Shown: piece by piece, positions 16,381 through 24,130 of the stretch
Layout: each line of letters opens with the position of its first letter
How positions within the stretch are numbered: position 1 is the stretch's first letter
Assembly (NCBI GenBank): GCA_002700865.1
Contig: PAFB01000141.1
Span: 1 to 40,297, forward strand
Source of the DNA: Rhodospirillaceae bacterium
GTDB lineage: Bacteria > Pseudomonadota > Alphaproteobacteria > UBA7985
Direction of reading: 5' to 3'
DNA: 40,297 nt
Translations under genes and position numbers: made by a program
The notes under the pieces: generated by a model
Told to the model about the DNA's origin: nothing
Database searches by the model: none
What the model saw: only the letters and a program-made list of their open reading frames with translations

Positions 16381-17148
16381 CTACAGCTCCTGTGCGATTG
16401 GACTGGTGTGCCGAAGCTGGCGTGTCGATTGCGCAAGGTTAAAGCTCACAGACCCCATGCGAAGCACTTCTTCATGGAAGACGATTTTGCCGTCATCGTC
16501 GAAAGCCGAGCACGCTTGCTTGAGCAGCGGCTGGCCCACCGGCATGGCAAACATCTCTGCCAGCGGCGCGTCAGCCAGAATCGGGCTGATGTCCTCACAA
16601 GCCGCCGACCATGTCAGAGCGAAACGGTCACTCAGGATGCGCAGGATCGACTGATTGGGGCCAAGCTCGGGAAAATCTTCCGGGCGCGCGCCGTCGAGAT
16701 ACTGGGTTGGCGCGTAAGTTTGGACGAGCATGCTGGGCCGATTATCCACCAGCCGCAGCCGCACAACACGCGTGACCGGCAGCGCTCTCAACTCAGCAGG
16801 CAGCGCCGCAAGACTGGGGTCATCGGGTGCAAAGTGATCGATCGAAATGAACTTGGACCGCGGCTCGAGACCCGCCCGCAACATGGCGTCGGTAAAGGAC
16901 GTCAGACAGGTGTCGGAGGCTGGCGTCAGCGTGATCACCCGGTAGCCGCTACCCTGGCGGCTCTCGACGTAACCATCCTGAATCAGCATATCGAGCGCGC
17001 GTCGGATGGTTACCCGGCTCACACCGAATTGCCCGGCCAATTCCACTTCGGTCGGCACGCGTCCACCAACTGGATAATGCCCGTCTTTCAGTCGTTTGAG
17101 GATCGAGCGGTAGGTACGCTCGTACTTTGGCACGCTATCAGTTTCCAT
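16381..17148 (-). CDS. GntR-family regulator with UTRA domain (HutC subfamily)
   Basis: A 255-residue regulator. The GntR wHTH covers residues 8-72: Y-R-S-I-L-K-R-L-K-D-G-H-Y-P-V-G-G-R-V-P-T-E-V-E-L-A, then V-S-R-V-T-I-R-R-A-L-D-M-L and a wing ending R-Q-G-S-G-Y-R-V. The C-terminal 160 residues form a UTRA ligand domain (V-T-R-V-V-R-L-R-L-V-D-N-R-P). It sits inside the operon it probably controls, 47 bp after the acyl-CoA synthetase and coupled to the nucleoside hydrolase. HutC-type regulators recognise GT-N4-AC half-dyads; this core occurs in three promoters here (20448, 32767, 34401), making this protein the best candidate for their regulator. The ligand is unknown. Confidence 0.9.
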   Translation of the reverse strand: METDSVPKYERTYRSILKRLKDGHYPVGGRVPTEVELAGQFGVSRVTIRRALDMLIQDGYVESRQGSGYRVITLTPASDTCLTSFTDAMLRAGLEPRSKFISIDHFAPDDPSLAALPAELRALPVTRVVRLRLVDNRPSMLVQTYAPTQYLDGARPEDFPELGPNQSILRILSDRFALTWSAACEDISPILADAPLAEMFAMPVGQPLLKQACSAFDDDGKIVFHEEVLRMGSVSFNLAQSTRQLRHTSPIAQEL

Positions 17149-17195
17149 TGGTTCTGTTTCCCTGTTTTCCTCGAAGGTCGCTTTCCGGGCGATGC

Positions 17196-18860
17196 TTAGG
17201 TTTGTGGGTTACGCTCGGCCTTACGGAGAAGGCGTCGATTGATCTTTCCGGACGACGTCATGGGAAAATCTGTCACAAAGACAACTTCTCGGGGTGCCTT
17301 GTAACCGCCCAGCGCGTCACGGACATGGTGGCGGAGGGTGTCTGCTAGCACGGTGTCACCACTCACCCCGACGTGCAGCTTGATCAGAGCCTTGACGATG
17401 GCGCCACGGTCGGGGTCGGGCTTGCCGATCACTGCCACCTCTGCAACGGCAGAATGGGCAAGCAGGCATTCTTCGATCTCTGCCGGTCCGATACGGAAGC
17501 CTGACGACTTGATCAGGTCGTCCGACCGGCCTTTGTACCAGTAGTATCCATCGCGATCTCGGACCGCGATATCGTTGGTACGCAAAAACGCCCCAAGGCT
17601 CATTTCTGCAGTTTTTTGCGGATCACGGTAGTAGCCCAGAAAGCGGGTTGGGGAAGTGTCTGGCGTGACGATTTCGCCCTCCTCGCCCTCGGCCACTTCG
17701 TTGCCCTGAGCGTCAACCAGTCTGACATCGTGGCCGGGATAAGCCCGCCCCATGGAACCCGGCCTGCGCGGAAACAAAGCCGCGCAGTTGCCGATCAGGT
17801 GATTGACCTCGGTCATGCCGTAAAACTCATTACAGACCGCGCCCAGCCGGGTTTCCACCCATTGTAACGTTTCCGCCGCCAACGCTTCACCGCCGGTACA
17901 AATGACACGCAGGTTCAGGTCATAATGCTGATTTGGGTGCGCTGTCTGCGCCAGCCGTTTGATGGCCGTTGGTGCGAGGAAGACATGCGTGACGCGGTGC
18001 CGCTCCATGAAAGCGTAGGCCTGTTCTGCCTTGAATCGCGCCAGACTGGTTGCCACGGGGCGGCCTGCCATCCAGGCTGGAAACAGCATATCCAGCAGTC
18101 CGCCAACCCACGCCCAGTCCGAGGGTGAGTAGTAGACCGCGTCCTCGTCTTCCATCGCAAGGTTGAAGAACAGATTGATCGAAGGCGCGTATGCCGCCAG
18201 TACCCGATGCGCGTGCAAAATACCCTTGGGCTTTCCGGTCGAACCGGAGGTGTACATCAGCAGCGCTGGATCATCGCGACCTGTGTAGGCTGGCTCAAAG
18301 TCAGCCGGGGCCGGGGTTTCAAGGCTCAGCCCGAGATCGTGCTCGTCCGGCGCAGGGTCGCGGCACAGGACGTGGCGCAGATGCGGGACGTCTTCGGCAA
18401 GGCTTGCACGCAAGGGCGACCAGGCCGCATCCGTGGTCAGAATAACCGGAAGCGCACAGTCATTCATCGCGTGCTTTATGGTGTCGGGGCCGTACAACTG
18501 GGACAAGGTAACGGCAACACCACCAAGTTTACAGACTGCCATATGGGCAATACCGGTGTCAGGGGATTGGCCGGTGTGAATGCCGATCAGGGCGCCCGGT
18601 CCATACCCTAAAGCCTTGAGCTTGGCCGCCAAATTAGTCGCCGCCGCGTCAATGTCAGCGAAAGTCTGAACCTGCACGGAGCCATCTTCACGCTCATACA
18701 CCATCGCAGGCTTATCGCGGCGTTCAGGGCTCAGGTGTCGCCCGACTGTCATATGGAAAATGTTGCTCTCCGGGGCAACGGCGATCTCATAGCCCATGCC
18801 GGCTTGCCGGAGATTCATGGCGGGTAGCAGCGCTTCGGGAATGGAAAAAGATGAGGTCAT
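17196..18860 (-). CDS. Acyl-CoA synthetase (AMP-forming)
   Basis: A 554-residue ANL-superfamily ligase. The P-loop-like motif M-Y-T-S-G-S-T-G-K-P-K-G lies near residue 210, F-Y-G-M-T-E-V-N-H near 350, and the hinge region Y-K-G-R-S-D-D-L-I-K-S-S-G-F-R-I-G near 455. The C-terminal catalytic Lys is in S-S-G-K-I-N-R-R. The layout resembles medium-chain/acetyl-CoA synthetase-like (Acs/MACS) enzymes more than long-chain FadD. It would activate a carboxylic acid to its CoA thioester for the thiolase/DUF35 pair encoded just upstream. It overlaps the DUF35 gene by 4 bp (ATGA), so the three are one translational unit. The acid is not predictable from sequence. Confidence 0.9.
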   Translation of the reverse strand: MTSSFSIPEALLPAMNLRQAGMGYEIAVAPESNIFHMTVGRHLSPERRDKPAMVYEREDGSVQVQTFADIDAAATNLAAKLKALGYGPGALIGIHTGQSPDTGIAHMAVCKLGGVAVTLSQLYGPDTIKHAMNDCALPVILTTDAAWSPLRASLAEDVPHLRHVLCRDPAPDEHDLGLSLETPAPADFEPAYTGRDDPALLMYTSGSTGKPKGILHAHRVLAAYAPSINLFFNLAMEDEDAVYYSPSDWAWVGGLLDMLFPAWMAGRPVATSLARFKAEQAYAFMERHRVTHVFLAPTAIKRLAQTAHPNQHYDLNLRVICTGGEALAAETLQWVETRLGAVCNEFYGMTEVNHLIGNCAALFPRRPGSMGRAYPGHDVRLVDAQGNEVAEGEEGEIVTPDTSPTRFLGYYRDPQKTAEMSLGAFLRTNDIAVRDRDGYYWYKGRSDDLIKSSGFRIGPAEIEECLLAHSAVAEVAVIGKPDPDRGAIVKALIKLHVGVSGDTVLADTLRHHVRDALGGYKAPREVVFVTDFPMTSSGKINRRLLRKAERNPQT

Positions 18861-19225
18861 GCTGTGTCCTCCAACCCTAAAACCAGCCGCGGCGGGTCAC
18901 TGGCCTGCAACACAAGGGGAGACTGGGCCACAGTCGCCGTGGATTGCAGGGCAACGGTGGTCAGTCCGTCAGCGCCGTCAAACTGGGCAAGGGCAAAGTC
19001 GCCGTCGAGCCCGCTGGTCCGGGTTATCACTGTCGCCCTACCGGACAAGATCACCCACTCACCCTCTGCACTGCCGCACGTGCACGTCCGCAAGGGTGGA
19101 AAGCTGACCCGCCCACAGGCTGCGCACACCCGCGCGACCGCCCGACCTTGAGTGAGCCCTTCGACAAAGGGCGATAGCCAGCCAGCCTTCAGGTCATATT
19201 CCAGTGGCAGATGAACCGTTGTCAT
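18857..19225 (-). CDS. DUF35 OB-fold / zinc-ribbon acyl-CoA-associated protein
   Basis: A 122-residue protein with an N-terminal helix, a rubredoxin-like zinc ribbon (Cys34-x2-Cys37 and Cys48-x-Cys50) and a C-terminal OB fold. These DUF35 proteins form complexes with SCP2-type thiolases. In known cases (the archaeal acetoacetyl-CoA thiolase/HMG-CoA synthase complex and the Ltp2-ChsH2 steroid aldolase) they help bind or channel the CoA substrate. Here the gene overlaps the thiolase by 4 bp upstream and the acyl-CoA synthetase by 4 bp downstream, supporting a physical complex with the thiolase-fold protein. Confidence 0.88.
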   Translation of the reverse strand: MTTVHLPLEYDLKAGWLSPFVEGLTQGRAVARVCAACGRVSFPPLRTCTCGSAEGEWVILSGRATVITRTSGLDGDFALAQFDGADGLTTVALQSTATVAQSPLVLQASDPPRLVLGLEDTA

Positions 19226-20394
19226 AGCCCCCCCGACCGTCTCAAAATCGTGACTGCCGCAGTGGTACAGACCCCGCCGTGCGTGTCAGCAAGGGCGTAC
19301 TCAGGCGGGACTGAAGGCTGAAGCGCTCCGTGATAGCGTCCTTCGAGAAGGCGCGCTGCCGTGGCGACTTGTGCAACGCCAATCGCACCGGCGGGCGCGC
19401 CCTGTCCCATCAGGCCACCCGAGAGGTTTATGGGGCAGCGCCCATCGGGGGCAAAAGCGCCTGAGCTCAGGTCCTGATCTACCTGCTCACTCAGACCCAA
19501 GGCTGCGACGGCTTGCAGTTGAGCACCGGCATAGGCGTCGTAGACTTCAGCCGCTCCGATTGCCTGCGGGTGGATGCCAGCAGCATCACAAGCGCGTTTC
19601 ATAGCCCGCTGCTTGGCCGCAAACGACCCCGGTTCCGACCGCGCACCAAGGTGCATGTGATCCGTCGCAGCGCCGATACCAACAACCTGCGGCGCGGTTT
19701 TTCGCGGGGCAGCTTTCGCATGGGAGAGGATCAATGCAGCAGCACCATCGGACAGCGGCGAGCAGTGCAATCGGCGGTACGGGCTGGCCACCAGCGGACT
19801 GGCATCAATGGCGTCTGCATCATCCTTTCGCGGCAAGTGTGCGTCCGGGTTGGAACAGGCATTGGTGCGGTTCTGCTGGGTGACGTGCGCGAGGTGCCTT
19901 GGTCCAAGGCCTTGTTCAGCGGAGAAATGCTGCCACGACAAGGCGTAGAGCGCCGTCGCGGTCAAACCGGTCATGCCATCGGTCCAGTTGTCGAAAGAGA
20001 ACCCATAAAGCGACCGGATTTTGTCACCGGGGAGGCCAGAAGCCGAGGCATCCAGACCGATCACCGCTGCGTGGCTGATCAGGCCGCTCTGGATCGCCAA
20101 GGTTGCCATCTGAACCGCCGACTGCCCCGAACAGCCCCCGCTTTCACAGCGGACAACAGCCGCGCCGGTCAGTCCCAATTCGCTGGCAAGGATCGATGCA
20201 GGATTAAGCTGCAGGGCGAAAAAGTCGCTTTCGCTGGCTAGGTAAAGCGCCTCAATCTGGTCGGTTTCAACGCCCGCCATCGCCACTGCGTCTGCAAAGG
20301 CCAGCATCGCCCAGTCGCGGGGTCCCGTACCATCTTTGCGCCGGTTGAATGGCGTTTGCGCCGCACCGGTAACGACAACTTGAGGGTCCCACAT
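19222..20394 (-). CDS. SCP2-type thiolase-fold enzyme
   Basis: A 390-residue thiolase-superfamily protein. The start M-W-D-P-Q-V-V-V-T-G-A-A-Q-T-P-F at 20394 fits the family; the longer frame to 20511 would read through the operator-like motif at 20448. A Cys pair lies in R-C-E-S-G-G-C-S-G-Q-S-A (residues 83 and 88), one of which should be the nucleophile. Late motifs are E-V-Y-D-A-Y-A-G-A-Q-L and N-L-S-G-G-L-M-G-Q-G-A-P-A-G. Together with the DUF35 partner it may be a thiolase or, like Ltp2, a retro-aldolase acting on a CoA ester; sequence alone does not decide. It is first gene of the operon and divergent from the MFS carrier. Confidence 0.87.
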   Translation of the reverse strand: MWDPQVVVTGAAQTPFNRRKDGTGPRDWAMLAFADAVAMAGVETDQIEALYLASESDFFALQLNPASILASELGLTGAAVVRCESGGCSGQSAVQMATLAIQSGLISHAAVIGLDASASGLPGDKIRSLYGFSFDNWTDGMTGLTATALYALSWQHFSAEQGLGPRHLAHVTQQNRTNACSNPDAHLPRKDDADAIDASPLVASPYRRLHCSPLSDGAAALILSHAKAAPRKTAPQVVGIGAATDHMHLGARSEPGSFAAKQRAMKRACDAAGIHPQAIGAAEVYDAYAGAQLQAVAALGLSEQVDQDLSSGAFAPDGRCPINLSGGLMGQGAPAGAIGVAQVATAARLLEGRYHGALQPSVPPEYALADTHGGVCTTAAVTILRRSGGL

Positions 20395-20447
20395 GTCGGT
20401 CTGCTGATCTCCTCGCTCAAGGCAGCCTTTTGCGCCTGATGAACAGA

Positions 20448-20463
20448 ACTTATTTGTATTTAC
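20448..20463. promoter_or_regulatory. Shared GT-N4-AC operator motif, site C
   Basis: ACTTATTTGTATTTAC lies 54 bp upstream of the thiolase start and 50 bp upstream of the divergent MFS start, so it could control both. It matches site A (34401) at 14 of 16 positions in the same orientation relative to the minus-strand gene. The centre reads TTGTA-TT-TACAA, a perfect 12-bp inverted repeat. GT-ATTT-AC fits the spacing of HutC-type GntR operators. Confidence 0.55.
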
Positions 20464-20512
20464 AAGTTGCTGGCATATCAATAGCTCATCTGTGCTCTTC
20501 GTAGGATTCAAG

Positions 20513-21691
20513 ATGAGGTTTTGGCGTTACCTGACCGCCGTTGTTATGGGATTTGGTGCCGGTGCGCTTTATGGCTGGAGCGCTCTGGCGGCGCCGCTGC
20601 AGCAGGCCTTTGATGTTCGGACGGCTGAGATCGGTATGGTGTTTTCGATCGCTCTGGTCAGCTTTACTGTCGCCGTCCTGCTCGCGCCTGCGTTCACCCG
20701 CCTGATGGGGTCAGACCGAGTGCTTGCCGTGGGGGCTTTGGCGGCGGCGCTGTGTACGACACTCGCAGCCTTCGCCCCCAACTTTGCGCTGTTTGTTGCC
20801 CTCTTCAGCGTCGGCTTTGGGACCGCCAGCGGACTGCTTTATTCCACGGTCCTAACGATTGCAGCTCAGAGCCCAAGGCCCCAACTCGTCACCCCGATGT
20901 TTGTTACGGTCTTTGGATTGGGCGGCGTTGTTTTCGGGCCCGTTTGGAAAATCCTGGCTGCTGCCGATTGGGGGCTGACGGCGCTACTGCCTCTGTCGGC
21001 GCTTTTACTTATCGCCAGCCTGCTGGCTTGGTTTACGGGCAACAGAAAGACAGTTGACGGCGTTCAGGTCAAACAGAGCACAACCGATTCAGTTTCCGCT
21101 TCTGCTTCTGCTTCTGTTTCCGCTCCTGCCAAGTCGGCCACGCCGGGCCAGTTGCTGCACATCTGGTTGATCTTTGCCAGCGGCGCTTTTGCCGGTCTTA
21201 TGGTGCTGGGGCTAGCAGCAGAGATAATCGAAGCGGGCCCCTCGACCCTGTTCCTGACCAGCGCCGTACTCGCGGGCGTTGCCTTGGCCAATACAACGGG
21301 GCGCTTGTCTGGCGCGGCCTTTGGCAAGGCGGCTGACAGTCCCCTGAATGGTCTCCACGTCTCAGCCCTGATCACCCTCGTCGGGCTCACCACCGTGCTG
21401 TTGGCCCCTCAAGGGCTGGCGGTGGGGATTGGTCTGGTCCTGATCGCTGGCGGCTACGGCTTGCTGGCCTCAACAATCACCATGCTGACAGCCCGGCAAA
21501 CCCGGCCCGCTGATTTCCAACGGCATTTTGGATTGGTCTTTACCGCGTGGGGCGCGGCAGGGTTCGTCGCCCCGTGGCTAAGCGGCATCATTTTCGACCG
21601 GTACGGAGATTTCAGCTTGGCTTACCTTATCGCCGTGTCGACGACGGTGGCCTTGGCGCTGCTGGTCTGGGGATTCAGGCGGCGGCTTTAA
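20513..21691 (+). CDS. MFS transporter, OFA/monocarboxylate-like
   Basis: A 392-residue, 12-helix major facilitator. The first helix begins Y-L-T-A-V-V-M-G-F-G-A-G-A-L-Y-G-W-S, resembling oxalate/formate-antiporter and monocarboxylate-type carriers. The central cytoplasmic loop (about 190-210) is a Ser/Ala-rich linker encoded by a TTCTGC microrepeat. The ATG at 20513 was chosen over a GTG at 20492 because AGGA lies just upstream. It is divergent from the thiolase operon and shares its promoter region, so uptake of the carboxylate that the acyl-CoA synthetase activates is a reasonable inference. Its 3' end overlaps the convergent aldolase gene by 17 bp. Confidence 0.85.
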   Translation: MRFWRYLTAVVMGFGAGALYGWSALAAPLQQAFDVRTAEIGMVFSIALVSFTVAVLLAPAFTRLMGSDRVLAVGALAAALCTTLAAFAPNFALFVALFSVGFGTASGLLYSTVLTIAAQSPRPQLVTPMFVTVFGLGGVVFGPVWKILAAADWGLTALLPLSALLLIASLLAWFTGNRKTVDGVQVKQSTTDSVSASASASVSAPAKSATPGQLLHIWLIFASGAFAGLMVLGLAAEIIEAGPSTLFLTSAVLAGVALANTTGRLSGAAFGKAADSPLNGLHVSALITLVGLTTVLLAPQGLAVGIGLVLIAGGYGLLASTITMLTARQTRPADFQRHFGLVFTAWGAAGFVAPWLSGIIFDRYGDFSLAYLIAVSTTVALALLVWGFRRRL

Positions 21692-22571
21692 TCAGGCGTC
21701 GTAACCGCTGGATTCCGGTCGTGCTCAGCCAGTCCCGCAGCTGCGCTTCGCCTGATTGACCAAACACACTGATGGCATCGGACCACAGCGCCCGTCCGCA
21801 CATGAAGCCGGAAAAATCGACCCCGGCTTCACGGGCCAGTTGCAGCGAGGCTTCAAAGGACTCAAACGCCACGCCGGCACTTAGGTAGACCAGCCCTTTA
21901 CCCTGCGCCGGTGCTGCCGCACGGCGGAACGCCTCCAGCGCCTGCGTGCGGCTCATGGCCGGTTCGCCAAAGCCCTCGACAAAGGCCAGGTCCACAGGAA
22001 CTTCGACTTTGAGCACATCGACCTGAAACCTTTCGTCGGCAAAGGCCTGTGTCGCCCGCGCGACCAGATTGGGTTTGATCGCTGCATAAGCTGCGCTCCC
22101 GGGTTCCAGGGTCGGGTGATAGACCAAAGGTTCCATGAGGAACTGCACCCCTGCGCGCTGGCACCGCGCGCCAATGCCCTCCACAATCTCCTGCTTACGC
22201 GCATTCAGGGCGGGGTCTTCATCAGGGGCATAGTACATGAAAAACTTAAGCTGCCTGACGCCCAGACTGGGAAAATCTTCGATGGTCAAATGGTCGGGAA
22301 GAACGGTCACTCGATCCTGACCGGTTATCCTGTAAACGTCGGCCTCAAAAGCCAGCATCCGCGCGCACGTCGCCGGATAGGCATCCAGCAGCGCTGGGCC
22401 ATATTCGGCATCAAGCAGAACCGTCGTTGCGCCCTGTCCCAGTTCTTCGAGCACCGCGCGCTTGAAGGTCACAGCATCGGTATCGAGCGCGTGGGCCCCA
22501 CGGGCTTGGCGCAGGCTGGCGGCGAGACCGCTTCCTGCATCAACGGCAACCCCGTGTATCCGCTCAACCAT
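21675..22571 (-). CDS. LacD/DeoC-family class I aldolase
   Basis: A 298-residue TIM-barrel aldolase of the tagatose-1,6-bisphosphate aldolase (LacD) family, which also includes the sulfofructose-phosphate aldolase YihT. The Schiff-base Lys188 is in D-V-L-K-V-E-V-P. L-L-D-A-E-Y-G-P (52-59), K-F-F-M-Y-Y-A-P-D-E (109-118), F-L-M-E-P-L-V-Y, L-S-A-G-V and G-R-A-L-W are all in family positions. These enzymes release DHAP from a ketose phosphate. It is the last gene of the operon, 3 bp after dhaK. After epimerisation and C1 phosphorylation of a pentulose it would yield DHAP and glycolaldehyde. The specific phosphate ester is inferred. Confidence 0.87.
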   Translation of the reverse strand: MVERIHGVAVDAGSGLAASLRQARGAHALDTDAVTFKRAVLEELGQGATTVLLDAEYGPALLDAYPATCARMLAFEADVYRITGQDRVTVLPDHLTIEDFPSLGVRQLKFFMYYAPDEDPALNARKQEIVEGIGARCQRAGVQFLMEPLVYHPTLEPGSAAYAAIKPNLVARATQAFADERFQVDVLKVEVPVDLAFVEGFGEPAMSRTQALEAFRRAAAPAQGKGLVYLSAGVAFESFEASLQLAREAGVDFSGFMCGRALWSDAISVFGQSGEAQLRDWLSTTGIQRLRRLIKAAA

Positions 22572-22574
22572 GAG

Positions 22575-23612
22575 TCAGTCCCCTAGTCCGGTGTTAAGCT
22601 GCGGGAACATCGGTGCCGCATGGGGCGCGCGCCAGTACCGGGCCATTTCGGCCGTCGGTGTGAACAGCGAGATTGAGAAGCCGCCCATTTCCTGTGTCGT
22701 GGAATAGGAACCAATCATCGGGGCCTCAGTGGGAATGTTCTTTTCGCCCAGATATCCAGCGACTTCGCCGTAGATGGTGAGCAATTCCATCATCGTTGTC
22801 CCACCTGATCCGTTGATCAGCACCAGCGTATCCGTACCCGCCGCAATCGGTCTGTCGGCCAGCAACGCATCCACCATATCCCGAACCAAAGTACGGGCAG
22901 GCGCGATCTGGCGATGGCCTGCCCCACGTTCGCCATGAACCCCCATCCCAATCGCAATTTCACCGGGCGGCAGGGTAAACATGGTTTCCCCGGTCAGTGG
23001 CGAGGTTCCGGGAAACAGCGCTGCGCCCAATGTTCGTGTGGCATCCCGCACCGCTTCGCCCAGGGCCACGAGAGCATCAAGATCCAGACCCGCTTCAGCC
23101 GCCGCGCCGAGGATTTTGTAGATGAACATGGTGCCCGCTGCGCCGCGTCGCTCGTCTTCCTGACCTTGAGGCGCTGAGGAAATATCGTCGTACATCAGCA
23201 AAGGACGGACATCGAGGCCCTGATCCTGCGCCATAAAGGCAGCCGCGTTGCCATTGATCACGTCGCCTTCGTGGCGCGATATCAGCAGAACGGCACCCGC
23301 CGGGCCGGTGACTTCGATGAGGCCATCCAGAATAGCGTCTGGTGATGGGGCCGTGAACACGTCGCCGACCACGTTGGCGTCGAGCAAGCCTTCACCGACA
23401 AAGCCCATGGCGATGGGTTCATGGCCCGAGCCGTTGCCAATGAGAACGGCAACCTTATCCGCGTCGGTCCGCAGCGCTTTACGGCGCACTACGCGACGGT
23501 TCGATGATCCCAGCGATATCAGCGCCGGATAGGCCGCAACGAAACCAGCGATCATGTCGTCCGCCATGGTTTCGCGGCTGTTATAGACCTTGTTCATGCG
23601 TTCTTGGGTCAT
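22575..23612 (-). CDS. dhaK: DhaK-type dihydroxyacetone/ketose kinase, substrate-binding subunit
   Basis: A 345-residue DhaK domain. The substrate-linking His226 sits in G-M-G-V-H-G-E-R-G (His218 of E. coli DhaK forms the hemiaminal with the ketone). I-G-N-G-S-G-H-E-P (58-66) and G-D-V-F-T-A-P-S-P match the family. Some active-site surroundings differ from true Dha kinases: I-S-R-H-E-G-D-V-I-N replaces the usual K-N-Y-T-G-D, which suggests a larger ketose. Homologous kinases phosphorylate erythrulose in tetritol pathways. It overlaps dhaL by 4 bp. No DhaM phosphotransfer subunit is in the window, so ATP is the likely donor through DhaL. Confidence 0.9.
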   Translation of the reverse strand: MTQERMNKVYNSRETMADDMIAGFVAAYPALISLGSSNRRVVRRKALRTDADKVAVLIGNGSGHEPIAMGFVGEGLLDANVVGDVFTAPSPDAILDGLIEVTGPAGAVLLISRHEGDVINGNAAAFMAQDQGLDVRPLLMYDDISSAPQGQEDERRGAAGTMFIYKILGAAAEAGLDLDALVALGEAVRDATRTLGAALFPGTSPLTGETMFTLPPGEIAIGMGVHGERGAGHRQIAPARTLVRDMVDALLADRPIAAGTDTLVLINGSGGTTMMELLTIYGEVAGYLGEKNIPTEAPMIGSYSTTQEMGGFSISLFTPTAEMARYWRAPHAAPMFPQLNTGLGD

Positions 23613-24130
23613 GGAGCCTCCCTATTCGCAAACAGCTTCAGAAGCTCAGCGACGGAGGTGGCACCGGCGTCAACATGCCCGACTCCCGCCCCTTCGACAT
23701 ATTTTGCGCGCCCCCGCCGAGCCGCCATCGCCCGAGTCGCCTCACAGCCAGCTTGAGCAGCAGTCGCCGCTTCACCAAGGGTCGCACACGCTGCCGCTGG
23801 GATGAGCGCATCAAGCATGGTTTTGTCGCCGGCTTTAGCCTGCCCGAGCATTGAAATCCGCTGGACCGCCTTACCCAAGGCTTCAGCAACGGAACCGCCG
23901 GCTTCGATATGAACGAGCGCGTCGATTACCTGCGCGAACAACATGCCGGATGCACCGCCCGCCGCCTTGCGAAAGGCCGTGCCGGGCTCTTCATCCGCCT
24001 GAGCCGCAGCGCGTAGCCCCTTGGCCATGGTTGCCCCGTGATCACCGTCGCCGGTCGCTGCATCCAGCCGGTTCAGCGTCGCCTCCAGCGCCTCAAAGTG
24101 CGCGACTGCTGCTCGCAATGCCGCGCTCAT
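23609..24130 (-). CDS. dhaL: DhaL-type kinase, ATP-binding subunit
   Basis: A 173-residue helical-barrel DhaL domain. The Mg-ADP motif L-D-A-A-T-G-D-G-D-H-G (22-32) is intact, followed by G-G-A-S-G-M-L-F, G-D-K-T-M-L-D-A-L and R-G-R-A-K-Y-V-E-G-A-G-V-G-H-V-D-A-G-A, all in canonical order. It transfers phosphate to the ketose held by DhaK. It overlaps both neighbours by 4 bp, the epimerase upstream and dhaK downstream, so the stoichiometry of epimerase and kinase is likely set by translational coupling. Confidence 0.9.
   Translation of the reverse strand: MSAALRAAVAHFEALEATLNRLDAATGDGDHGATMAKGLRAAAQADEEPGTAFRKAAGGASGMLFAQVIDALVHIEAGGSVAEALGKAVQRISMLGQAKAGDKTMLDALIPAAACATLGEAATAAQAGCEATRAMAARRGRAKYVEGAGVGHVDAGATSVAELLKLFANREAP

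Noticed and set aside
21092..21126. TTCTGC tandem repeat as a phase-variable tract
   Set aside because: Unit length is a multiple of three, so changes would only alter the Ser/Ala linker of the MFS protein, not its frame.
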